Shown here piece by piece: positions 18,234 to 28,300 of a stretch of DNA of 64,000 nt (within the stretch, counting starts at the first letter, position 1; the number at the start of each line of letters is the position of its first letter). Location: assembly GCF_000282515.1 (NCBI RefSeq), contig NZ_AKJD01000043.1:1-64000 (forward strand). Reading direction: 5' to 3'. Under the pieces are notes generated by a model. The model saw nothing but the letters and a program-made list of their open reading frames with translations, was not told the origin of the DNA and ran no database searches. Made by a program: the position numbers and the translations under genes. This DNA is from Pseudomonas sp. GM80. GTDB lineage: Bacteria > Pseudomonadota > Gammaproteobacteria > Pseudomonadales > Pseudomonadaceae.

Positions 18234-18446
18234 ATGAGCGACGAATATTCCCTGCACAGCGTATTGGAGAGGATGTATCAGAACCAGCTCGCCCTGGAAG
18301 CTGCGCTGATGGAGCTTACGCTTCATGCCGAGCAAAGTGGGTTGGAGGAGGTCGGCGATAACATCCGAGGTGCACTCTCTACGATCGGAGAGAACGCGGG
18401 CTTCATCAATCAAGGGCTGGCCAGGCTCCGAGGCAGTCAAATCTGA
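18234..18446 (+). CDS. small acidic hypothetical protein (70 aa)
   Basis: A 70-residue acidic helical protein starting MSDEYSLHSVLERMYQNQ and ending GFINQGLARLRGSQI. ATG 18234 has GGAG seven bases upstream; the longer frame from 18195 lacks such a site. The heptad-like Leu/Ala spacing suggests a helical bundle. It precedes the Abi_C-like gene by 76 bases on the same strand, so a two-gene unit is possible. Confidence 0.55.
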   Translation: MSDEYSLHSVLERMYQNQLALEAALMELTLHAEQSGLEEVGDNIRGALSTIGENAGFINQGLARLRGSQI

Positions 18447-18522
18447 GTATTCCGTTCAGCATGCTTGGCAGTGCATGCTAATCGCGAAATCAGCTTCGTT
18501 TCTTTGAAGGGATGGACAAGGA

Positions 18523-19272
18523 ATGGCCGACAATCCTCCGCTGACTGACGCCGTTATCGTGGCGTTAGCGCGTTTGGTAGACGATTCTCAGACGGAGAAG
18601 CGCGAGCCTACGCACTACGACCTCGATTTATTGTTTGCTCAGTATCACCTTGCGGGTGGTGAGCAACAGGGCCCTGGTGGTAGACCCGTCGGCAAAGCTA
18701 AACGCATTCGAGGGGCGCTGAATTGGGCGATGGTCAACAACCAGAAAAGCGGTGAAGCCTTTGTCTCGGCGCTGATATCCAATGTTCAGGGAAAAGGTGG
18801 ATTTCGCTCTCAGTCCTCGAACTACTGCGGTTCCGAAGCGATAGCGAATATCGTTGCCACGATTGCGAACAATGGTTGGGACCTGTCCACAGACGGCAAT
18901 CTGGCACCCCGGGTCCTCGAAGCGATGAAGGGCCGAGAGCTAACAGCTGCTCTAGCTGCTTACGCCGATAGAGCGCGACGGGGAGCATTGGACAGCCCGC
19001 TGTTGGCAGGTACAGCGAAAGATCTATTGGAGGCTACGGCGGCCCACGTGTTGGTTGAGAAGTGGGGCCATTACCCAAGTCACTCGAATTTTCCAACACT
19101 CTTAGGCCAGGCGTTCACGGCGTTGGATTGGGCGACTCCATCGAATCCAGTGCAAGACAAGGAACCTGTAAAAATGCGCGTCGAGCGAGCGGCATATGAA
19201 CTGGGGTGCGCTCTCAATGCTCTGCGTACAAGGAAGGTACTGGGCATGGGCGGCCGTGGCTTGATAGCGTAA
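18523..19272 (+). CDS. Abi_C-like (abortive-infection C-terminal domain) protein
   Basis: A 249-residue soluble protein. The C-terminal half (about 155-249) has the layout of the Abi_C domain: SPLLAGTAKDLLEATAAHVL, a Leu-rich helix, and a closing helix ELGCALNALRTRKVLGMGG. Such proteins occur in abortive-infection and other defence loci. The N-terminal half contains a basic GRPVGKAKRIRGAL segment and a GSEAIANIVATIANNGW stretch that I cannot place. It lies just before the GHKL/PRTase operon. The domain call is by eye and moderate. Confidence 0.55.
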   Translation: MADNPPLTDAVIVALARLVDDSQTEKREPTHYDLDLLFAQYHLAGGEQQGPGGRPVGKAKRIRGALNWAMVNNQKSGEAFVSALISNVQGKGGFRSQSSNYCGSEAIANIVATIANNGWDLSTDGNLAPRVLEAMKGRELTAALAAYADRARRGALDSPLLAGTAKDLLEATAAHVLVEKWGHYPSHSNFPTLLGQAFTALDWATPSNPVQDKEPVKMRVERAAYELGCALNALRTRKVLGMGGRGLIA

Positions 19273-19361
19273 CCCGGAGCCAAGCGCGGTTCGCGATCGA
19301 GTCCATGGGGAATATTGCCAGCCTTATGCTTGATCATCTGTGATCACAGGGACGATTATTT

Positions 19362-19595
19362 ATGTCAAACATAGACGTTTATCTCCCAGCAGTAGATGGA
19401 TCGGCATATTGGCCAGTATCTAAAGGATCTTCGTGCAAAAAGGCTGTGCACGTCCTCTTTACTGATGATTTCGCTGCGCCACCATACCGGCTTGTGATCA
19501 AAGTCACGACCGAATCAGGAAAAGTCGTTGAGGTAAGCATTCCCTACGATGACTCCGGGATAGCTTCGGTGCGAGTAGACGGAGCGCCCGTGTGA
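19362..19595 (+). CDS. small beta-rich hypothetical protein (77 aa)
   Basis: A 77-residue protein starting MSNIDVYLPAVDG, with alternating hydrophobic residues typical of beta strands (LVIKVTT, VVEVSIPYDD, IASVRVDG) and one Cys. The ribosome site is poor. It lies between the Abi_C-like gene and the GHKL operon. No family recognised. Confidence 0.4.
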   Translation: MSNIDVYLPAVDGSAYWPVSKGSSCKKAVHVLFTDDFAAPPYRLVIKVTTESGKVVEVSIPYDDSGIASVRVDGAPV

Positions 19596-19742
19596 ATCCC
19601 TAGCCTGGCGGTTTAATTTGCCAAGGTGTGTCGGTCGATGGATGGTGAGTTTTAAGACTGCCGAGGCTCCTGAAGAGCTGCTGTTTAGATGGCCCGTGAT
19701 ACACTGATCCATAAAATTCCAAGGCTGTTGAGGTATTTATTA

Positions 19743-20822
19743 ATGAGTGAAGTTAAAATTTCCTCAGGTTGCTCGATTAATTATTTAATCAAGCAAATTG
19801 ATCTAAATAGTCGGGTTAGTCTTGTTTTCGAAAAGGACGCGAGTTTTTCCCTAGGTGCAGAAGGATTTTTTATATCGTGCATTATTGCTTTGAGCCGATT
19901 AGGAAGTCTCGACCAAGTAAAGATTCATCTATCAAGCGCAGAACTTTCTCAGCATGGCATTAAAGATAGCTATCTTTGTTTGCCGTGTTTCATAAATATT
20001 TGTATTCAAGACGTGGTGGTCGTTGATCGATATGACGAGGTCATTACTGAGAAGCTAGTGGAGGAAGTGGGTAGTACTGTCGACATGGACTACGGTGCGT
20101 ACGAAAGTGGACAATCATACTCATTGTACGCCTTAGACCCGTACTTTGTACATCCTCCAATTCTTAATCTTGGCAGTGCGGAACCATCGGAGACTGATTT
20201 TAGATCGCTCTTAGGTCCGAAAATTGAACAGTGCATGGTTGGAGATACCAAAAGCGCAAGAAAGTCGTTAGGGAAGATCGTAAGTTCAATGAGCTTATAT
20301 GTCTTTCTTAAGGAGGTTTGGGAAAACACCATTCATCATGCTCGGAGTACTAGTGTTTCCCTTAGATACATGAAAGTCTCTCGGGTGATCTATAATAGTT
20401 TAAGCGAGATTGAAAATTCGGATTTGCCAATTGCCCTAAGTTCTTATCTTAAGTTTAGGTTTCAGAAAGATGGAGCTAAAAAATATTTAATAATCGATAT
20501 AGTAGATTCGGGTAGCGGCATTTTTGATACTTTGAAGGGCGCGCTGCCTGGCCAAACTAAAACTGAAGTTGTTAGAAGCGCATTTCAAAAAAATAGTACC
20601 TCAAAGATTCAGCGCGCCCCAATAAGTCGGGGTTTAGGTTTATTCGCGGCGATGGAGTGCGCTCATAAACTCAAGGGATTAGTGGTCATGACTACTTCTG
20701 GAGTGCTTTGTTTAAACTATGATTATAAAAGTGACGAATTCTTACCTGAGACACATGTGACGGACTTAAACCTCCCTGTCGACAATCTTTCGACATCGCT
20801 GTCGCTAATAATTCCGGTCTGA
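19743..20822 (+). CDS. GHKL-type ATPase, first gene of a two-gene operon
   Basis: A 359-residue protein with a C-terminal HATPase_c (GHKL) domain. N box: E191, E194, N195, H199 in LKEVWENTIHHA. G1 box: DSGSGI (255-260). G2 box: SRGLGL (295-300). It has no His-phosphotransfer helix, sensor or membrane segment, so it is not a classic kinase; it may act as an ATP-driven switch as in MutL/Hsp90-like proteins. The N-terminal 180 residues are unassigned, with an alpha/beta pattern. ATG 19743 has GAGG upstream; a longer frame begins at 19689. Low GC. Three bases separate it from the PRTase-like gene. Confidence 0.8.
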   Translation: MSEVKISSGCSINYLIKQIDLNSRVSLVFEKDASFSLGAEGFFISCIIALSRLGSLDQVKIHLSSAELSQHGIKDSYLCLPCFINICIQDVVVVDRYDEVITEKLVEEVGSTVDMDYGAYESGQSYSLYALDPYFVHPPILNLGSAEPSETDFRSLLGPKIEQCMVGDTKSARKSLGKIVSSMSLYVFLKEVWENTIHHARSTSVSLRYMKVSRVIYNSLSEIENSDLPIALSSYLKFRFQKDGAKKYLIIDIVDSGSGIFDTLKGALPGQTKTEVVRSAFQKNSTSKIQRAPISRGLGLFAAMECAHKLKGLVVMTTSGVLCLNYDYKSDEFLPETHVTDLNLPVDNLSTSLSLIIPV

Positions 20823-20825
20823 CTT

Positions 20826-22949
20826 ATGAATCCTGTGATTATCAATTGCACTGGTATGGTGGCGCCAGCAGACGTTGAACCACTCTTATTGATATCAACA
20901 AGCGCTTCAGATGAGCCGTATGATATATGCTATATCCTTGCGACGAATTCGCTATTTTTACAAGCAATGGGTAGTGAGGAAAATGCGCCAATAAGAGAAA
21001 AATTAGTAGCTCGGTTAAATCTCGATTGTATAGCTATTATCTTCTACTGCAAAAAGGTCAAGCAATATCAGTTGTACAACATAACACCAGCAGCGGTTAC
21101 GCTGGTCGAAAAAGGTTTCGATGTAAAAAGAGTTGCGTCTATCGATCTGGAAAGATTGCTTAACAAACACTCTAGTGAAAGCTTCATTCGAGGTAGCGCG
21201 CAATATCATTTCGCAACCCCATCCCATAATCACACAAACGCATTTTTCAGGTTGGGTGACTCCATTAAGAATCGGGACGATTTGGATAGAGTTACCTTTT
21301 GGTTGCTTAAATGCATAGATGAGTCTGATTATATCTTTATTGATTCTTGGTCAATAGCTGCGATTCCGTTGAGAGCTTTACAGATATTGAGTAAGGATAC
21401 GGTGTTTGACGCACTACCTGCTCACCCAGCAAAAAAGATAATTGATTGTAGAAGTGTGGTTTGCGCTGCGACGCCAGAGCTTAAGGTATCTGTAAGTCCG
21501 CTATTACTTGTCAGTGTTGTGAGTAGTGGCAGCTTGGTCGAAAAATTCAAGGAGATTTTTCAGGGGGCGTATGCGACGAAAAAACTATCTATCGTTTCGG
21601 TATATTCTTTCGTCGAGCAGGAATATAGCTGTTGCTGTGTTGATCGTAATGTAGTGAATTATCACTTTGATAGCTGTGAGTTTTGTCAGAAAGGAAGCAA
21701 GGCTATTGAAATTCATCCAAGTGCTTATTATATAAAAGATGCTACGGATTCAGGCGTAAAACTGACTAGAGGAATTGCCGAGACCGGCTATAATTTTTTT
21801 CATAAGTACCATCATCATTTGAATGACATTGTTTCCTTTCATAAGGGCGATATTTCGAAAGGGAACAAGCATTATGCATATTATATAGATTACAATCAGA
21901 TCTCCAGTCTTGCTATTTTTGCTAAAGCCTTGTCCGAGCAACTCGCGTCTAAATTGACAAACAATTCCGTTGTTTTATCGCTTGTTCATGATCCCGTTGT
22001 CGAAGCTGAAGTCCGCTCCCAAGACGCTGCGTTTTATTACTTGAATGGACCAGAGTCTGTTCTAGGAAAAGAAGTATTAGAGTGCGTACAAAAATCAGAC
22101 AAAGTAATCATATATGATTCTGTAACTATCAATGGTAAGTCTTTCGAAAAGCTGAACAACTTTATTCGAGAGAGCGCGGAGTTGAGCGCTGCCATTACAA
22201 ATATTATTTTCATGGCCGGAGTTTACAGGCCTACCTCTGCATTAGCAGAGAAAGCGCTCCAAAGCTCCCTAGCTTACAAAGATGCCCGGGTATTGAGAGA
22301 GTTTTCGTACATCGAGAAGCTCGTGTTGCCCGATTTCGGTCCGCTGGATTGCCCGTGGTGCCTTGAGCTTGGGGCAATTAAAGGTTCAATAAAACCCGCT
22401 TTGAAAGGTTCTGGACGGTTTTATGAAAGAGTTTCTCGGCTGTCAAATTTGCATGATGGCGTTCGCGGAACTGAATCCATATTTCATATTGATGAAAATA
22501 CAGAGGCTTTAACACTGGGCTCCGACTCCTATCTTGCGCCAGAAAAAACCGCTATTTGTGGTGTGGTACTCGCGGTTGCTTCCGCTCTTCAGCAAATGCG
22601 AACCGCAGAAGATGAATCGAAACGTTTAGCGCCGGGCTTTCCCTACACCCAAGCGCTAGGAGCTATAAATTTCTCCCTTTATTCCGAAGGTCTTATTCGG
22701 GCTGCCTTGGTCAGAAACGCCTCTGCTATAGAGTTCGGCGTGATCGAAAAAGAAAAAACGTTAGAAATCTTGCTGCCGGCGTTAGAAGAAATTAACCAAG
22801 CCAGTCTTCTTTCCGAATACATTGTGGCTGTTATTTGTGGAAAATTACCTCCCTCATCAGCATTGAGTGATGCAGTGACCGTTCGACTACAGAAGCTTAC
22901 CATCGATAATCCAGAAATAATGAAGTTGGCGATAGGTAACGAGGGCTGA
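20826..22949 (+). CDS. large protein with two PRTase-like domains and paired CxxC motifs
   Basis: A 707-residue protein. I see two successive orotate-PRTase-like units. Unit 1 has the hood-like HTNAFFRLGDSIKNRDDL (136-153), the strand YIFIDSWSIAAIPL (169-182), a PRPP-loop-like LLLVSVVSSGSLVEKF (226-241) and CEFC (284-287). Unit 2 has HHHLNDIVSFHKGD (329-342), the helix SSLAIFAKALSEQL (360-373), a PRPP-loop-like VIIYDSVTINGKSFEKL (427-443) and CPWC (509-512). The acidic pair normal in PRPP loops is missing in unit 1 and reduced to one Asp in unit 2. The last 180 residues are unassigned. It follows the GHKL gene by three bases. Family call is by motif reading. Confidence 0.6.
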   Translation: MNPVIINCTGMVAPADVEPLLLISTSASDEPYDICYILATNSLFLQAMGSEENAPIREKLVARLNLDCIAIIFYCKKVKQYQLYNITPAAVTLVEKGFDVKRVASIDLERLLNKHSSESFIRGSAQYHFATPSHNHTNAFFRLGDSIKNRDDLDRVTFWLLKCIDESDYIFIDSWSIAAIPLRALQILSKDTVFDALPAHPAKKIIDCRSVVCAATPELKVSVSPLLLVSVVSSGSLVEKFKEIFQGAYATKKLSIVSVYSFVEQEYSCCCVDRNVVNYHFDSCEFCQKGSKAIEIHPSAYYIKDATDSGVKLTRGIAETGYNFFHKYHHHLNDIVSFHKGDISKGNKHYAYYIDYNQISSLAIFAKALSEQLASKLTNNSVVLSLVHDPVVEAEVRSQDAAFYYLNGPESVLGKEVLECVQKSDKVIIYDSVTINGKSFEKLNNFIRESAELSAAITNIIFMAGVYRPTSALAEKALQSSLAYKDARVLREFSYIEKLVLPDFGPLDCPWCLELGAIKGSIKPALKGSGRFYERVSRLSNLHDGVRGTESIFHIDENTEALTLGSDSYLAPEKTAICGVVLAVASALQQMRTAEDESKRLAPGFPYTQALGAINFSLYSEGLIRAALVRNASAIEFGVIEKEKTLEILLPALEEINQASLLSEYIVAVICGKLPPSSALSDAVTVRLQKLTIDNPEIMKLAIGNEG

Positions 22950-23369
22950 CCAGCTCATGAGTATTGCTTAAAGAAACGCGCTGATGAAATGGTCCGATGC
23001 TGAATGTATGGCGCTTCGCCTCAGGTCATTGGGGCATTAACGGGGAACATTTTAGTGAATACCCCTCCATTCAATCGCACGTACTAGGAGGGGTAAACCA
23101 AGACGGGCGGGAAGGCAGCTTTCGAGCGCTCGCGGGATGCAATACCTCGTTAAATCAATAGACTACCCATCAGCAAGATCTCCTGATCTAAGGTTCACCC
23201 CCTCGGGGGAAATGGCCCAGAAGAGTCTCTGCTTGGGTGATTGCCGCATCCTAAGTTACACAGAAATTGGGCTGAGTAACGCTCCCTTCGGTCCCTGGTC
23301 CGGATTTGGCTGATCTGAAGATTTTAACTGTGCAGGTCCGCTAAGGCTCACTGGCATATCTCATCAAGG
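22950..23369. other. gap with stem-loop after the GHKL/PRTase operon
   Basis: About 420 bases between convergent genes. TACCCCTCC (23060-23068) and GGAGGGGTA (23087-23095) form a 9-bp stem with an 18-base loop, which could end the operon transcript, though no T-tract follows. The rest shows no gene. Confidence 0.4.
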
Positions 23370-24368
23370 TCAGAGCGCCTTCCCAGTCTCATTAGATTTG
23401 AATGGTTTGATCTTCTCAAGGAGTTCAGAAACGGATGAAAACATCTGTACCATATGATTTACATCGGCAGGCAATGTCGCAGAGTCTGGCCAGCCAGCTT
23501 TCTCTTCCAAGACTTTTAGCATCAGTGATCTTGTTTCAGACTTGTTGCTGTCATCGCTGAATTCCTTCAACGAATAGTAGGCTAAGAGATAACGGTCAAA
23601 TACGGAACGGACCTTCATGAACTGCATGGACGACTCTATGAAACTTCGATATTGCTTAAGAAACCATGCGGCTAGAAATTCGACTACTAAAAAGGCTATG
23701 GAGCAAGAGACGATGCCGTAGATCATATAGGTTGTCCCGCCCCAATAATGGAAGGCTAGCTGCCAAATTATGATGCTGGCAATATAAAAATATATGCCTC
23801 TTCGCAGGTATTTCGTACCCGTATCAAGAAGCTTGGAAGCTTTTTCCTCGGCGAGGGTTACGTGTTTGTCCAGTGTTTGAATCAGATTTAGTATGTAATC
23901 TTCATAATGGTCTTTTGGTTTTGCAGGTTCTTCTTTAGTTTCTTGGGTTAAACCATTTTTGAGGCTTTCGATTTCAGCGCGGAGTTTTCTGACGGAGAGT
24001 AATTGCTCCTTGCTGCGCGCGCGCAGATCGATGTCTTGAAAGCTATCTTTTGTAGAGCTAACGTTTCTTTTTGGTAGACTGAACAGGAAGCCGATGAACA
24101 GTGCTATAAGAGGCAGAACAATTGATAGAACGTCTCTAGTGAAATCGAGATTGATTTGGCTAAAAGCTTCAATGACCTTATCGGCAGGTACGCCTGTAAT
24201 GGAAGTTGTTATGCTTCCGACGGCGAGAGATAAAAACGCTAGTTGCCAATATCTTAGCTTCCTCTTACTGGGATCGTTCCACCGGTAGAGTACATCCCCT
24301 TCAGCTTGAACGAAGCGTCCTGAGATGCCAGGATCATTTACTAACTCTTCTCTATCATCACGCTTCAC
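23370..24368 (-). CDS. four-helix membrane protein of unknown function
   Basis: A 332-residue protein with two hydrophobic hairpins: helices at about 41-58 and 80-98, then 191-208 and 213-237. A charged helical, probably coiled-coil segment (110-180) lies between them and a cytoplasmic helical tail follows. GTG 24368 is chosen because AAGGAG lies ten bases upstream; the frame opens further to TTG 24395. No family recognised. It stands alone between two defence-like loci, convergent with the GHKL/PRTase operon; a membrane effector role is conceivable but unsupported. Confidence 0.65.
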   Translation of the reverse strand: MKRDDREELVNDPGISGRFVQAEGDVLYRWNDPSKRKLRYWQLAFLSLAVGSITTSITGVPADKVIEAFSQINLDFTRDVLSIVLPLIALFIGFLFSLPKRNVSSTKDSFQDIDLRARSKEQLLSVRKLRAEIESLKNGLTQETKEEPAKPKDHYEDYILNLIQTLDKHVTLAEEKASKLLDTGTKYLRRGIYFYIASIIIWQLAFHYWGGTTYMIYGIVSCSIAFLVVEFLAAWFLKQYRSFIESSMQFMKVRSVFDRYLLAYYSLKEFSDDSNKSETRSLMLKVLEEKAGWPDSATLPADVNHMVQMFSSVSELLEKIKPFKSNETGKAL

Positions 24369-25381
24369 TGCTGATCGACTCCTTTTTTCCACCAACCAAT
24401 TAGCCTATCCAAAATAAGGATTGCTGTTTGCCGACTACGGATGCGGTCACGGATGACCCTGCTTGCGCGACTTCACCTCAGTCCGGGCAGAGAAATACCA
24501 CTCCGCCCGGCGCTGCGCAATGCCAAAAATGATGGCCTTGCGTCCATTCCGGGATAGCTAGCTTATACGAACGTGCTTTTAGCTTCCTTCGTCGAGAGTT
24601 AGGAAATCCGCCGGTAGTGGAGTTGAGTGAGGCCGAACTAAGGATTGTGTTTGCCACGATAGATTGAACTGTGAGTTGAAAACCCAGTCATTTCGACCAG
24701 TTTTTGACGTGGCATTTCAAAGGCAGCTAGCCACCTCCCTCAGCCGCGCAAGTACTTGCGGATCTAGGCACGGTGACATTCGCCTTCGTTCTCCCCCCAT
24801 GGATCACATACTCGCCTTCATCTATGCGCCCAAAGCTAGACTTTTTGCTCTCAGCATTTGGCCGTCGTAAGCGCACCACATGCTTAGCAACTCCAGCGTG
24901 TACCGGGGCAAGGGATTGTTCGGACGCCGTCTACTAAAGCGATTTTCATATCGGTACATTCCTTTAGGCGGCCGAAGGTCTCAGGCACAATTTTGTATAT
25001 GAAGCACTTTCAACCAGCGCAACCGGCGGGGCATGATTTTATGAGGCTTCTGACATGATCTACAAGTTACCTGGGTTGCTGCGATTTACCGTTTTGATGC
25101 TTTCATTCTCCATGTGAGTTGAGACACGTCGTCAGTGGTCGTTGATCTTCCAGGATGCCGGAAGAGCGCAGTGGTTCTGACTAAGCCCACGAATCGGCCG
25201 GCTGATCGCGCAGCAGATTCTCTTACCTGCCACACACAGCATTTACTTGAACACATTTACCTGACCAATACGTTCGGATTCTGAGATAAAGAAATTCCAA
25301 TCCAGTGATTAGTCATGGACTATAGGCACCATTTCTCGGCCTCTTCGCGAGGCAAGCGCTGGCAGCTCCAGGAGCCTGTGA
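24369..25381. other. 1-kb gap without a recognisable gene
   Basis: This gap precedes the giant helicase gene. On the minus strand around 24450-24545 the reading IFGIAQRRAEWYFSAR then TEVKSRKQGHP looks protein-like and stops soon after; it may be a remnant of a lost gene, but I cannot name it. A 68-codon plus-strand frame at 24664-24870 has no ribosome site. The last 20 bases hold the CAGGAG site of the next gene. Confidence 0.4.
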
Positions 25382-28300
25382 ATGAACATCAAAATTGAGG
25401 CGCTGATCGCCCGGAAGATCGGCTTCGCTTCCCATCAAAATGCCATTCCGCTTGTACGAGAATTGAGCATTTGGAACCAGGAAGAAACAAATCTTGAAAA
25501 TCTGGTACTGACTCTAAGCGCCGACCCGGATTTCGTTGAAAGCCGAACCTGGCATATAGACCGTATCCATGCGGGTGATCGCCTCAGCATTTCTGAACGC
25601 GACATCAAGCTGAATGCTGGCTATCTGTCCGGGCTGAGCGAAAGCTTGAGCGCCGATGTGGTCATGCGCTTATCCCAAGGCGACAACGTACTCGTCGAAC
25701 AGCGCTTTCCCACCGAGCTGCTCGCTCGCACTGAATGGGGTGGATTGAGTGCCATGCCGGAGTTGCTTGCGGCTTTCTGCATGCCCAATGATCCCGCGGT
25801 GGACCGAGTACTAAAAGCTGCTTCTCAAGTCTTGCGGCGCGCAGGTAAGAAAGACGGCATTGATGGCTATGAAAGCAAATCGCGTACGCGCACTTGGGAG
25901 CTTGCCTCCGCCATTTGGTCAGGGGTGTGCAGCTTTCAGTTGAGTTATGCCTTGCCTCCAGCCAGTTTTGAGCAGCAGGGTCAGAAGATTAGACCACCAA
26001 GCGTCATTCTGGAAAACGGCGTGGCGACCTGTCTGGATACGGCATTACTGTTCGCTGCGGCTTTGGAGCAGGCTGGATTGAATGCCCTGCTGATCATGAC
26101 AAAGGGGCACGCGTTTACGGGCGTTTGGTTGCAGCCGCAAGAGTTTTCTCAGCTGCTGACCGATGAGGCATCGGCAGTACGCAAGCGTTTGGACCTAAAG
26201 GAAATGGTGGTTTTCGAAACCACCCTTGCTACGCAGGCGCCCGCGCCTAGCTTTTCCCAAGCTGTCGCGGCTGCTGAGCGACAACTCGATGATGAACAGT
26301 TCATCATGGCTATCGATTTGCACCGTGCTCGGATGCAGAAGATCCGCCCAATGGCGCTAGTGTCATCAGTGAATGTATCTGATGTTGCCGATGATGCTCC
26401 GCCGGCGGCTGAAGGGTTGGAGGAGGCCCCCGCACTCCCTGGTTTCGACGTCGAAATCAGCGAAAGTACCGAAGGTCCTGCCGGCAAATTAACGCTGTGG
26501 CAACGCAAACTTCTTGATCTGACTACTCGCAACCGACTGCTGCATTTGCCAGACAGCGCGAAAGGCGTGCGTCTTCTCTGCCCGGATCCAGCAGCTCTTG
26601 AAGATCTTCTTTCCAGTGGTCAGCGCATCCGTGTGGTGTCAGTACCTGATCTGAACAGCAGTGGTCGTGATGTAGCCGTATACGAGCAGCAGAATAATGA
26701 AAGTCTGATCGACGAGGTCGCCCGTCAAGCACTTGCTCGGGGTGAAGTACTAGCCAGCCTGGAGAAGGCCAAGCTTGAAGCAACCTTGATTGAGCTGTTC
26801 CGAAAGGCGCGCAGCGATTTGGAGGAGGGCGGGGCTAACACCCTGTTTTTGGCTATTGGCTTTCTAAAGTGGAAGAAAAGCGCAGAAGACCCGAAGACCT
26901 ACTCCGCGCCACTGATATTGCTGCCTGTGAAGCTTGAACGCAAAAGTGCTTTGTCCGGGGTGACGCTGACGCTGCTCGACGAGGAGCCGCGTTTCAACCT
27001 GACTCTGCTCGAATTACTACGACATGATTTTGAGTTGGTGATACCCGGGCTCGATGGCGAATTACCAAGCGATGAAAGCGGCATCGACGTAACGGGCATT
27101 TGGAATATGGTGCGGCGAGCGGTGCGTGATGTGCCTGGATTTGAGGTGAGCACTGAACTAGTTTTGGGCACCTTCTCATTTGCCAAATATTTAATGTGGA
27201 AGGATCTGAATGCCAATGCGGCGCAACTGCTGCGAAGCCCTTTGGTTAAGCACTTGTTGGAACCTAGCGAAGCCGGCGAAGGCTTCTCCGGCTCAGACGA
27301 GTTTCCTAGGCCCGAGCGTCTGGACTCATCAGTAACGCCTGCTCAGCTTTTCGCGCCATTGCCAGCTGACTCTTCGCAGTTATCCGCCGTCGTGGCATCT
27401 GCCAGCACTCATAGCTTTGTAATGGACGGACCTCCGGGCACCGGTAAGTCTCAGACGATTGCGAACATGATTGCTCACAACCTAGCGTTAGGGCGTCGCG
27501 TGCTGTTCGTGGCAGAGAAACGGGCGGCGCTTGACGTGGTTTATCGACGCCTGGCAGAGAAGGGGCTCGGCGAATTTTGCCTGGAGCTGCATTCAAGCAA
27601 AGCGTCCAAAGTTGAAGTGCTCAAGCAGCTGGATCGCGCATGGGATGTCCGTGACGCATTAAGCGCCGAGGATTGGGAGCGTGAGGCTGCTCGACTGCAA
27701 ACACTGCGGTCGCGACTTAACCAGTTGGTGGAGGTCCTTCATCGTCGCTGGAGCAACGGTCTTTCCCTGCATCAGGCGATTGGTCGTGTCGTTCGTGATC
27801 ACGGCCCTCAGACGCCGAAACTGGCTTGGCCACCAAGCAAGGAGCACGATGCTGCCGAGTATGGGCAGTTACTCGATCTCGCGCGTCGGCTTGGGCTTAA
27901 CGGTGTTGCCGCGCGCGACCTGTCAGGTAAGTTCGGTGCTCTGGCGCAGACACAATGGTCGAACGCCTGGCAGGCACAAATTGCAGACTCCTCACGTGAG
28001 TTGCCACAGGCCCTTGATGCGTTAAATGCTGCAACTGAGAGGCTTCTTAGCCTCACTCACTTGGCGTTGCCTGTGACTGAAGCCACACAGGCACAGCAAC
28101 TTCACGATTTGATCAGCCTGGTCGTTGAGTCCTACGGGATGAACCTTTCATTCGCGTTTGCACCAGATGCAGTTACGCGTATCGAAGCAGCGCGGCGTGC
28201 TTGCCAGTTGATCGAGAGCTATCGGGAGTTGGAGGAAAGCCTGTCACTGAATTACGCCGATGAAGCTTGCCGTCGAATACCCCTGGAGGCTATGCATGGT

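Noticed and set aside
20826..22949. Retron effector reading of the PRTase-like gene
   Set aside because: No reverse transcriptase or msr/msd-like structure is present nearby.
24450..24545. Minus-strand protein-like stretch in the 1-kb gap
   Set aside because: About 28 codons before a stop, no start and no family match, so not listed as a gene.
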